A DNA stretch of 64,000 nucleotides, taken from positions 143,219,980 through 143,283,979 of the forward strand of contig CM038050.1 of the NCBI GenBank assembly GCA_021397845.1, given 5' to 3'. The notes under the pieces were generated by a model. The model did no database searches, was not told where the DNA came from, and saw only the letters and a program-made list of their open reading frames with translations. Positions 53,925 to 64,000 of the stretch are shown in pieces. The translations under genes were made by a program, and so were the position numbers. Position 1 is the stretch's first letter. Every line of letters starts with the position of its first letter. The DNA is from Areca catechu (taxonomy: Eukaryota; Streptophyta; Magnoliopsida; Arecales; Arecaceae).

Positions 53925-56900
53925 ATTGGATTCTTCCATTTCAAATACTTGGGTATTGGATACTGCCTGTGGTCATAATATCTACAAATCGTTGCAGGGG
54001 TGCAGAAGCTTAGAGTATTGAAGGAAGGAGACTTCGAGCTCTACGGTGCTGGAGGAGAGTCCATTCAAGCAGAGGCCGTAGGGACTTATATCTTGACGTT
54101 ACCTTCGGGGAAGATTTTAGAGCTGAGAGATTGTTACTATATTCCTAAGGTCATTAGAAATATCATATCTGTACCCTTGTTACTTATTACTTAGACAAGG
54201 TTATACTATGAATGTGATGAGCAATGGTTGCTCAATCAACTTTTCTAATGAAATTATATGTTGTGCATATTTTGCAATGGTCTTTTAACTCTATCCACTA
54301 ATGACAATATACTTCATGTAAGTAACAAATGAAAGAGATATGATGTAAACAATACTTTACTCTGGCACTGTCAGCTTGGACATATTAGTGAGACTAGGAT
54401 TAGCAAGTTATACAAGGAAAATTTCCTTAATCCTTATGATTGTGAATCACTAGAAACTTGTGAATCATGTCTCATGGGTAAAATGGCCAAGACTCCATTT
54501 AGTGGACATAGAGAAAGGACAACTGAGTTATTAGGACTCATACATATAGATGTATGTGGGCCTATGACAACTCAAGCCAAGGGTGGATACTCTTATTTCA
54601 TCACGTTTATTGATGATTTTTCATAGTACGGATTTGTGTATCATATGAAACATAAGTCCGAAGCCTTTGATAAATTTTTAGAGTATCAAAGTATGGTAGA
54701 GAAACAAACGGGGAAAAGTATTAAAATCCTTCAATCAGATCGAGGAGGTGAATACCTATCCATCGAGTTTCTTGATCACTTAAAGAAAAGGGGATTATCT
54801 CTGAATGGACACCTCCTTACACACCACAATTAAATGGTGTTGCTGAAAAGAGGAACCGTACCTTATTAGATATGGTACGGTCCATGATGTGCTTCACAGA
54901 GTTACCTGTTTCCTTCTAGGGATATGCCTTGGAAATCATGGCTAATATCTTAAATAGAGTACCATCTAAATCTATCTCTAGCACTCCATATGAGATATGG
55001 AGGGGTAAGAAACCCAATCATAGGTATCTTAAGATATGGGGATGTCCAGCCTATGTCAAAAAAATTTTGGACATAAGCTAGATGGTAGAGCAGATAAGTG
55101 CCTATTTGTAGGATATCCTAAAGATAGTATAGGATATCTGTTCTACCACCCTACTGAACAAAAAGTTTTTGTCAGTAGGCATGCCACTTTTCTGGAGAAA
55201 GAGTTCATCCTACAAAAGGGCAGTGGGAGAAATATTGAACTTGAAAAAGTTCAACAAATAGATACATCTCAACCAAATGATAACATAGTTAGTATAGAAC
55301 CAGAACACACCACTCCTATCCATAGGTCTGATAGAGTGCGTCATGCACCTGAGTGGTATGGGTTCATTATTGAAAATAATGAAGCCCGGATCATTGAAAA
55401 TGATGAGCCTCTAACCTATACGGATGCTGTCATGAGTAGGGACTCACACAGATGCCTGGAAGCCATGAGATCCGAAATGGACTCCTTGTATGCCAACCAA
55501 GTGTGGACTTTGGTTGATGCACCAGAGGGTGTTAACCCTATTGGATGCAAATGGGTCTATAAAAAAAAGATTGGGGCAAATAGCCAAGTCGAAACTTATA
55601 AAGCCAGATTAGTGGCTAAGGGTTTCAGACAAAAACAGGGAATAGATTATGATGAAACATTTTCTCCTGTTGCCAGCTCAAATCTATTCGGATCATGCTT
55701 GCTATAGTAGCATATCATGATTATAAAATCTGGCAGATGGATGTGAAAACTGCATTCCTTAATAGTTTCCTTGAGGAAGAGGTCTATATGTCACAGCCAG
55801 AAGGTTTTGTCTTGGAGACTAAACCTAATCAGGTATGTAGGCTGAAAAAATCCATTTATAGATTAAAGCAAGCATCCAGGAGTTGGAACATCCGATTTGA
55901 TAAGACAGTCAAAGAGTTTGACTTTATCAAAAATGAGGATGAACCTTGTGTGTACAAGAAGACTAGTGGGAGTGCCATAGTTTTATTGGTCTATATGTGG
56001 ATGACATACTCCTTATTGGGAATGATATCCCAATGTTACAATCAGTCAAGGTATGGTTATCTAAACAGTTTTCCATGAAAGACTTGGGAGAAGCATCCTA
56101 TATATTGGGTATCAAGATCTATAAAGATAGATCTAGGAGGATGCTAGGCTTATCCCAATCTAGGTACATTGACCAAGTGCTAAAAGATTTATCATTGAGG
56201 GAAGTAGAAGGGGTTACTTGCCCATTGGTCATGGCATACATCTTTCTAAGAAGAAGTATCCTAAGACACCTGAAGAAAGAAATAGAATGAGTTCTATACC
56301 TTATGTTTTGGCTGTAGGATCTATAATATATGCTATGTTATGTACCAGGCTTGATGTGGCATATACCTTAGGTATAGCCAGCAGATTTCAGGCTGATCCA
56401 GGAGAGGATCACTAGAAGGCTATGAAAAATATTCTTAAGTACTTGAGAAGGACTAAGAATATTTTTCTGATATATGGAGGATCTGATCTTAAACTGGAAG
56501 CTTATTCAGATTCTAGATTTCAATCGGATCCAGATGATAGCAAATCTATTTCAGGATATGTTTTTATCCTAAATGGAGGAGCTATAAGCTAGAAGAGTTC
56601 TAAACAGGAGACTGTAGCTGACTCAACAACTGAGACAGAATACATTGCTATTAGTGAAGTTGCTAAGGAAGCTGTCTGGATAAAAAGTTCATTTAGAGTT
56701 GGGCATTGTTCTAGAGATTGAAGGTCCAGTACCACTTTACTGTGATAATACTAGAGCCGTTGCTCGAGCTAAGGAACCTAGAGCTCATCACAAATCAAAG
56801 CACATTCTAAGACGCTTCCATCTCGTTCGAGAGATTGTTGAAAGACAAGAAGTCTGTATTAAAAGAGTAGAAATGAAGAACAACATAGCAGACCCGTTCA

Positions 56901-56953
56901 CTAAGGCTCTACCATAGCGGGAGTTTGATTGCCACCTTGATTGTATGGGTTAA
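53925..56953 (+). pseudogene. T2 pol polyprotein
   Basis: Protease WVLDTACGHNI near 53950. GAG-pre-integrase LWHCQLGHIS...CESCLMGKMAKTPF (54358-54510). Integrase: HIDVCGPM near 54544, QSDRGGEYLS near 54735 and VAEKRNRT near 54840, so all three acids remain, but a frameshift lies near 54800. RT: KWVYKKKIGANSQVETYKARLVAKGF near 55550, a frameshift near 55690, MDVKTAFLNSFLEEEVYM near 55740; the YVDD codons near 55990 are present but split by a 1-bp change. RNase H: YCDNTRAVARA near 56740 and DPFTKALP, then TAG at 56915-56917; the ancestral stop is probably TAA at 56951-56953. Confidence 0.86.
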
Positions 56954-56977
56954 AATTTAAAGGTGATTGGCTTTAGT

Positions 56978-56990
56978 GAAAGTGGGAGAT
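56978..56990 (+). promoter_or_regulatory. T2 polypurine tract
   Basis: GAAAGTGGGAGAT directly before the 3' LTR start TGAAAGGATT. The 40-bp scrap at 59443 ends in the nearly identical CAAGTGGGAGAT. Confidence 0.85.
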
Positions 56991-59442
56991 TGAAAGGATT
57001 ATGCCCTAAAGGCCAATCAAAATGTTGTATTTCGATGGATTTTCTTTTGTATCCCAAACCAGTGTATTGACATTATCAATTAATAAAGGCATTTTATTTT
57101 CATCATACGCCGTGTCTTATTAATTTTATTAAGATATGATGAACCCCATAGATTAGGGCTATGTTTTAGGGTTATGATGAGATCATACTAGTGGGACCTA
57201 AAGCCTTAAAACCCTAATCTAGAATATTCCTGTCGATGGGATATCGAGTAGGGGATTGATTAATGTTTCCGGTAAGACCAGCACATCCTATATATGCTTG
57301 GGGAAGAGGGTGACTGATCTCACAGTCACTTGTGTTTGACACTAATACTAGGATGTGGGTACTCATTAGAGAATGAGTTCACTGAATGGATCCAGCTTAA
57401 GAACATCTAATGGAACCTTATCTGTTTGTCAATAGATAGTTCTCATAGTGGGAGTAGTTAGTGCATGTGGTCCTTTGACCTGAGACTGCCATGGTACCTT
57501 GTATGCATGAATCCATACTTTGGTTCACACTCAATCATGACACTGAGTCATGCATGGGATGATACTGGGTATGGTGGACTGCATGTGGAGGTTGTGGTAG
57601 GTCAAAAAGGAATCGATCAACCCTAGTAAGAGGGAAAGCGCATCCAAATGATTTCAATCAAATGAAGATTCGGGAAATCTTTGATCAAAGTATGAACATT
57701 AGAAATAATTTCTAATGGTTCATTAATGAATCATCATTATTAGATTGAGCAAGGAATGAATAAGAAATTGGATTTGACAAGTATCCATATCCATAGTCAT
57801 ATTCAGGGTGCAAGTAGATCGAAGGACTGAATTGCCCGGTAACTCTCTACTGAAGGGTATTTTGGTAAATCCACCAAAATTCCTCATCTTCCAGGTAGGC
57901 ATGACACGTTGCTAGATGTCAATCTTGTCTTGTAGGTCTTCATGAACCAATTGATTTGGTTTCATGAGTCAATTCGATGTGTGATTCGAATTGGACAATT
58001 AAGTGAGCCAATTTGACCTAATTAGGTCAATCGGGTTCGATCAGATCGAATCGGCTCAAACCTAAACCTACTGCTGGCTAGATGTGAATCCAATGGGTCA
58101 CACACAATAGAGACTTGGCCAAGGAAGTCATTCATGATTTAATTAGGGTCATAGGATCCTAATTGGTTAGCCGGATACATACTAGCATATGTAGGCTAAC
58201 CAAATTCCTAACTCAATTGGATTGGGTCCGGTTGCTTGCTAATTGGACTAACCTAATATGGAAAACCTAAATTAGGCTGAGTCCTAAGTAGGGATAGCCT
58301 AATCAGAGCTAAATCTGATTTTAATTTGGATTTAAGGGCATTTTAGGCACCATACATGAAGAGTCCCAATGGCATGGGACTCTTGGTACCTAAATGATAC
58401 CTTAACTTCTAAAGGGCACAGAATGAGCTATAGATCTCTGATTTGAATATAATTTATATGGTCAGAAAGGAAATTTTATGCTCTTTTCAATGACACCCAT
58501 ATTTCCTATATTTTACTGGTCAACATTCTTTGAAATTTGCGTGGAAGAAGGATGGCGCGCGTGGTGCATGACGAGTCGCAACTCTTCATGTGGTGCGCGG
58601 TTCTGATGGAGTGTCCTTCTGCTATCAGGACTCTTCATAATCTTCAATGTTTGGAGATTGAAGAGGAGCCTCTTGGCTTCCTAGGGACCGGTAATTGACA
58701 TGTGGCAAGTGAGAATTCATCCAGATAAAAGAAGGGATGTGAATAAGGCCTTTGGTGCATGAATGGGCTTATTAGATATGATTTTTCAAGCCAGATAACT
58801 TCTCTTCGGTTTTGAAAAATCATATCTGATAAGTTGATGGGAGGACATATCACACACCCCTCTTGTATCTATAAATAGGGGGCGGTGAAATGAGTCTGAT
58901 AAGAAAGAATTCCACCGAAGTTTTATTCTGAGTGTCTCTCTCTCCCTCCTTTCTTTAAGACAAGACTTGTCTTATTAAGACAAGGTCTTTTCTACTAGGA
59001 CAAGGCTTTGTTTTATGACATAAGCCTAAGGGGTCCTAGAGGAGGGTTGTCCTAAAACCAAGAGTGGTTTAGGAGTATGTCTTTAGTGCCCTACAATAGG
59101 AACAGGGTGTCCTACAGTGGTCAATAGACCAAAGGCTGCCAAAAGAGTTCCACTTCTCCAAGCAACTTGAAGAAGGAGTTCTTCCTTGGTCTATGTTTTG
59201 TGTAGATCACCATTGGAGGGCGAACGTTTGGGCTCCTGGTGGAGAAGAAGGCTGAATCAGGGTTTTCTTCATCGGATTGGATACTAGCGGTTCAGGTTGG
59301 TGCCTAAACTCTAGTTTATATTATATATACATGTTTGTATGTTTTAGTTCCTAGTAAGGAGGTCTTGGGTTAAGGGTTTGGTAGTAGTTTCATAATAAAT
59401 TTTTAAAATCCACGCTTTCGCCTGGTCACCAAAACCTTAACA
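56991..59442 (+). repeat. T2 3' LTR (first full LTR of the array)
   Basis: 2452 bp, TGAAAGGATT...CCTTAACA. It has a TATAAATA box at 58870-58877 and a run of AAGACAAGNCTT-type units near 58967-59010. It is shared in structure with 59483-62056. Confidence 0.9.
58870..58877 (+). promoter_or_regulatory. TATA box, T2 3' LTR
   Basis: TATAAATA followed by GGGGG. The second LTR has TATAAATA at 61520-61527 in the same context. Confidence 0.65.
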
Positions 59443-59482
59443 TAAAATACAAGGATAATTAGCTTTAGTGCAAGTGGGAGAT
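59443..59482 (+). other. 40-bp internal tail between the two LTRs
   Basis: Matches the end of the T2 internal region just before its PPT (GGATAATTAGCTTTAGTG against GGTGATTGGCTTTAGTG) and ends in a PPT-like AGTGGGAGA. All of gag and pol is absent, so it is the last trace of a second element of this family. Confidence 0.8.
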
Positions 59483-62056
59483 TGAAAGAAAAGTGCCCTA
59501 AAAGCCAATCTTTGTAAGGGCATTTTTGTAATCTTCCAAATCTTGTATAACATTATTATATTAATTAAAGGCATTTTTGTTTCATCGTACTATTGTGTCT
59601 TATTTAAAGATTATGATGAACCCCATAGGTTAGGATAAAAAAATTAGGATTATGATGGAGATCATAATGGTGAGACCTAAGTTCATATAAACTCTAATCT
59701 AAAATATTCCTAGTCGTTGGATCATCGATTCGAAGATCGATGCTTCTGGAAAGACTAGCTTATCCTATGTATGCTCGATGGAGAGGGTGGTTGGTCTCAC
59801 AGCCACTTGTGTAGAGACACTAATACAAGGATAAGGGTGCTCATTAGGGTATGAGTTCACTGAACTGATCCGCACTGAGACTATCTTATGGAAGTCTTAT
59901 TACTTGTCAAAAGATAGTTCTCATAGTGGGAGTTGTGCAAGTGATCTTTAGACCTGAGGTCACCATGGTTCTTATACACACTAAGCCATGTTTTGGTTTA
60001 TACTCATTCATGGCATTGAGTCATGTACGGGGTGTTCTCGAATATGGTGGAAGGTGTATGAAGGATGCGAGTGGACCAATAAGGAATGATCTTCCTACTA
60101 AGAGGAATTGTTATCTCAAGTAATCTATTTGACTGATGACTCAGGGAGTTTTTGATCAAAGCAGGAGAGATTAGAAGTGGTTTATAATCAATCATCAGCA
60201 GAGTCTTCATTATCGAATAGAGATTCGAAATGATTAAGTGTTAGGGTTTGACATTTATCCATGCCCATCACTTAATCGGGATAATGGGAGATCGAAATAT
60301 TGAATTGCACGATAACTTTCCACTAAAGGGTATTCTGATACTTTTCACCAATTTCCTCATCTTCTTGGTAGGCATGACACATTGCTAGACATCAATCATA
60401 TCTTGTGGGTTTTCATGAATTAATTGGATTGAATTCATGAGTCAATTCGAAAGCTAGTTCGAATTGGCAACTTAGGATAGCTCAATTTGACCTAATTAAG
60501 TCAATCAGGTTTGATTGGGTCTAATTGGATCGGACCTAGACCTACTGCTGGCTAGATGTGAAACCCAAAGGGTCACACACATTAAAGAATTGGCATTGGA
60601 AGTCAATTGACATTTAATTAGGATCATGGGATCCTAATTGGTTAGCTAGATTGCACACTAGCATGTGTAGGCTTACCTAATCTCCTAACCTAGTTGAATT
60701 GGGTCAAATAGGTTGCTAAATGGACTAACCAATTCATGGGAGACCTTTGGGTTGTGTCCTAAGTGGGATGAATTTATCAGATTTTTATCTGATATTTTTG
60801 GACATGTTATGTGCCATATATCAAGTGTCCAAATGGCATGGGACTCTTGGCACAAAATGGGTGCTCGGCAAATAAAAGGGAGCAGAAGGACCAAGAGTCC
60901 TTCTACATAATAATCACTAATACAATGATAAAGTACTTTAAATTTTATTTCATTTGACATCCATTTTGCATAGCCTTTGACTAGGTCAAATATGTAAATG
61001 GCATGGAGAAATGTGATGCGCAAAGTGAAGAGTCGCAACACTTCACTGTTGGCGCGCAGATTTTTGGCACACAGAAAGGATAAGAGTCCTTCTGCTTGTC
61101 AGATACTATAGCCAGATAAAGTCCAAGGGACTTTATCCTCATCTCCATGCCCTCTCTTGTGTTTTTAACCAGTCAACATATATGAAATTCGGTGAGATGG
61201 TGGTTGGCACAAATGAAGAGTAACGATTCTTCATTTGGCACAAAATCATAAGCAGAGTCCTTCTGCTTTAAGTTAGTCACATATCATTGGTATTTTCATA
61301 TGAAAAGCCATGTCCCTTGAACCTCTTAAAATCGATATTGACATGTATCAAAAGGATAAGTCGGAGGATAAAAATTAAGGGACTGATATATGGCAGTTGG
61401 CATAGAAGAGTCATGACATTTCACTTATAAGACTCCTTCTCAATGAAGTGTCTTATTTGATATGTTGGTTGACAGATCAAAGGCTAATGAAAGGCCATAT
61501 CTGGCACCCTCCCCTCTCCTATAAATAGCCATCGGTATTTGTTTTGATGGTAATATAATTCTCTTCTTTCTTAACTGTTGCATTATCACTCTATCCACAC
61601 ACTCTCTTCCTTCTTTTGTAAGAGGATAAGTCTTGTCTTAAGACAAAGTCCCCATTTTAAGACAAGGCTCTAGGAAGAGAATTATGAAGTGATAGAAAGA
61701 GAGAAGGGAGGTTTTGGAGAGGGCATAGAGTTCTCTACTGGAGGGCAAAAGTCTGAGCAAGAAAGAAGGGGCTGCCAAAGGAAGAAGGGCCACCAGAAGA
61801 GTCCCAGTGGCTTAAGCAACCTACTAAGGAGAGCTTCCTAGTTTGATTCCTATGTGGATCACCTCTGGAGGGCATGCATTTGTGAGCCTAGTGGAAAGAA
61901 AAGGAATTAGCATTCCAGGTATTCTTCATAACCCTAATTTAGTGACTTGTTAATTTTAGTGAATAAGAGATTTTGGGCTTAGGGTTTTTTAGTAGAATGA
62001 AAAATTTTTGAAATTCATTCTTCCGCTGTGCCATAGAAACCCTAGAAAACCCAACA
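59483..62056 (+). repeat. Second full LTR of the T2-type array
   Basis: 2574 bp, TGAAAGAAAA...CCCAACA. Clearly homologous to 56991-59442 but diverged (for example a repeated AAGTGAAGAGTCGCAACACTTC-like block in the middle). TATAAATA at 61520-61527. Its right edge cuts into T3's leader at 62057. Confidence 0.88.
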
Positions 62057-63136
62057 GATATGGGTCAACTCGAATCAATAGATAATCTAATCAAATCTAG
62101 TTCACCATATTAGCTAGGTAAGTAAGATCAAGTGCTAAGTTAAGCCAAGTAAGCCTCTTGCCTTAGACACCAACCATGAGTTGGCCAGGTAAGAGTTAAC
62201 CCCAAAGAATCTTGATCAAAACTGTCAAACTTACCTTAGATACTAAGTGGTTTACCAGACTCAATCAAACTAACCTAAAGACCCGAGCTCACCACAAAGC
62301 CATGAATCAAGTCCATTTAGATATATGGGCTAATCTAACTAATACTAGATAGATCTATAGAAAAGAGACCTAATTCATCTTTTGATTAGTCTTTTCTTTA
62401 ATTAATCCATTCATCTAAACCTAGGTCTATCCCATTTAAGGACCCAATTCTAGCTAACCCAATCAATCCATAGATTTTCATTCATGACATAAGACTAGAA
62501 TCACATCCTGAATCTTAAAGGTTTCAAAAATTACAACTTAATTCTCAATTAAGTGTAACATGCTAATTGAAACATTTTCAATTAAACCATATTTTGAAAC
62601 CATTGCAAAATCAAGTGAAACAATTTCACAAAAAAAATTTTGAACTTCAAACTTACTGTTTCAGGCTTTTCTAGTCGAGTAGACTCGAGCAGGTTGAGTC
62701 AGCTCATCCAGAACATAGAAAACAGATAGTATGTGCTGTCTACTAATCGAGTCAACTCAAGCAGGGGTTGAGTTAGCTCGGATCATCAAAGCAGAAATAG
62801 TAACTTCAAGTTTTGGACATTTCACATTAACTTTTCAAAGTTTTTAGATCATACAACTTTTAGATCTTATTTAAACATAGTTATGATCTATCAACCATAG
62901 ATTACAACCATTTTAACCTATCAAATCCCTCACTTTCTTCTTCATAGGGTCATGATGCAGCGGCACCGCTACACACCATAGAAGAATCCCTTGGAATGGA
63001 AAGAGATGGTCTTTAAACCATGCTTCTCTCCTATGACCGGACGGCCATGGCAAATCCACCTTAATCCAAGTACTTTGTGAAGGAAATTAACCAATTTCAT
63101 ACAAAATCATTAAACTAGGCATGCATCTCAACCTGT
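62057..63136 (-). other. T3 leader
   Basis: No gene. Contains CGAGTAGACTCGAGC and GTTGAGTCAGCTC units (62680-62790) and the TTGGTGTCTAAGG...ACTTACCTGG-type motif near 62160-62192, as in T1. Confidence 0.75.
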
Positions 63137-63148
63137 GCTCTGATACCA
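63137..63148 (-). promoter_or_regulatory. T3 primer binding site
   Basis: Minus strand reads TGGTATCAGAGC. Confidence 0.9.
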
Positions 63149-63149
63149 T

Positions 63150-64000
63150 TATAAGGTTAAGACAGCAGTCGACCCGATGCATGCAATTTAAAAACCTTTT
63201 TTAAAGAGCATGGTGCAGTTGAAGGAGATAAAATACTTTTATCTATGATATGTTAATCTTATTAACACATACCCCTACATGGATCTTGATGCACCTAGAA
63301 TAATGCATGTATGAAATCAAGCATGCATGGTATGAAAGATAAAGAACCATTCTTGAATCATATAATGATGCAGCAAGCATAATATGTCACACATATGTAA
63401 TGTAAGCCCATACCTTCGTAATGATGATCACTTGGAAGGCACGTGCTCTACCTGCAAGGAAGAAGAGTAGGCTCTACAAGCAGCACATATGTATTGCCTC
63501 TATAGGTGGTTCACACCGGGATGCGGGACTCCACCTCCTTCCTTCGAGGTGCTAGCCTCTCGAAAAATATCGGTAGCAGGCACTCCTTCTTCAACTCCTT
63601 AAAGAGGCATGGACTCCTTCAACTCCTTGAAGAATCTGTAGTTGCTGCACAAATGGAATAAGACTCTTAAGAACCCTTCCTAACTCTCTATCCCAAACTT
63701 TCAATAGATGGTATGCACTCGAGAATCCCTCCAAAACACAAACCCCCTCTTTGATAATCTCTCAAAGTTCAAGTATGAACTCTAACCACGAGAAAATGGG
63801 AGTCTCTTGATCTCCTTTTCTATTCTTCCAGTAGAACTCAGAACAGGATAAAACCTTGTGAACTGAAAATTGTCAACCTCCAAATTCTGATTTGATAAGA
63901 GATTATAAAGAGAGTTTGAGTCCCTTGGAGTTCAACGTGTTACAAACCCATGGAATTTTGCAACAGCAGCGATTAAAACCCTAAAACGCCCACCATTAAA
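63150..64000 (-). repeat. T3 5' LTR, partial
   Basis: Its inner end reads ...ACCTTATA (terminal CA changed to TA). Matches 21341-21897 and 23558-23636 of T1, lacking L2. It therefore shows the uninterrupted LTR sequence and confirms the L2 insertion site. Confidence 0.88.

Larger units (their letters stand above)
51761..59442 (+). mobile_element. T2: Tork/TNT1-like copia element with truncated 5' LTR
   Basis: 5' LTR remnant 51761-51815, PBS, 1.25-kb leader, gag, pol, PPT, full 3' LTR (56991-59442). The 55-bp remnant matches the last bases of the 3' LTR (TTTCATAATAAATTTT...TTAATA against ...TTAACA). No target duplication can be judged because the left end is lost. Protein style is the same as T1 but the LTR is different. 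Confidence 0.88.
62057..64000 (-). mobile_element. T3: 5' end of a T1-family copia element, reverse strand
   Basis: Reading leftwards from the window edge: partial 5' LTR (64000-63150), PBS (63148-63137), leader down to 62057. It matches T1's 5' LTR and leader (21341-24640) base for base over long stretches, but in reverse orientation. Gag and pol are not next to it; the T2-type LTR array replaces them. Confidence 0.87.

Noticed and set aside
60685..61041. 118-codon minus-strand ORF
   Set aside because: It lies in the second T2-type LTR, and the equivalent frame is not kept in the first LTR.
1..64000. Bacterial-type operons, riboswitches, terminators or a defence system
   Set aside because: All recognisable coding sequence belongs to plant LTR retrotransposons; no prokaryotic signal was seen on either strand.

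Overview
The window is repeat-dense nuclear DNA of a seed plant, consisting almost entirely of nested LTR retrotransposons. The species cannot be fixed from the sequence; a large, repeat-rich (perhaps monocot) genome would fit, but that is only an impression. Every PBS found matches the 3' end of plant initiator-tRNA-Met (TGGTATCAGAGC). Coding domains are of the Ty1/copia and Ty3/gypsy superfamilies, and all of them are broken. I found no host gene, rRNA, tRNA, CRISPR array or bacterial feature.

Labels used: S1-S4 are Sirevirus-like copia elements; T1-T3 are Tork/TNT1-like copia elements; G1 and G2 are chromovirus-type gypsy sequences; L1 and L2 are solo LTRs of unassigned families.

Layout. 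1-21340 is S1 (+): gag tail, pol, a downstream extra ORF, 3' UTR, PPT and 3' LTR. Its 5' end lies left of the window. S2 (-, 6515-19811, TSD GTTTT on both sides) sits inside S1, 25 bp upstream of S1's PPT. L1 (6899-9115, TSD CTAAC) sits inside S2's 3' LTR. S1 itself sits inside the 5' LTR of T1 (+). T1 resumes at 21341, and its LTR carries a second insertion, the GC-rich L2 (21898-23557, TSD TCATG). T1 continues through PBS, a long leader, gag and the first part of integrase. Integrase is then split by G1, a solo LTR (26920-37841, TSD TTATC/TTATT), which is itself split by S3 (28257-37652), a complete element with two LTRs. T1 integrase/RT resumes at 37847 and is cut at 39487 by S4 (5' LTR, PBS, gag, pol). 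S4 loses its 3' end at 46428, where G2 begins. G2 is a non-autonomous chromovirus: 5' LTR, gag, an unassigned ORF, and an integrase tail with chromodomain. Its 3' LTR is cut after 36 bp and joined to the last 55 bp of T2's 5' LTR. T2 (gag, pol, 3' LTR) is followed by a 40-bp scrap of internal sequence and another LTR of the same kind (59483-62056), giving a three-LTR array. The right edge (62057-64000) is the leader, PBS and partial 5' LTR of T3 (-), the same family as T1.

Order of events from the nesting: T1 first, then S1, then S2, then L1 on the left arm; T1, then G1, then S3 in the middle; T1, then S4, then G2 to the right.

The most unusual signals are non-coding. The R/U5 part of each Sirevirus-like LTR carries a tandem series of about six or seven small stem-loops whose stems change by paired substitutions while the loop (GAGCC or GATCC plus AAA) stays fixed. 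Palindromic GTCGAC-type motifs are clustered in LTRs and post-pol regions, with family-specific flanks. An acceptor-like CAG|G follows the gag stop in all four Sirevirus-like copies. A hairpin-like leader motif is shared by copia elements T1-T3 and gypsy element G2.
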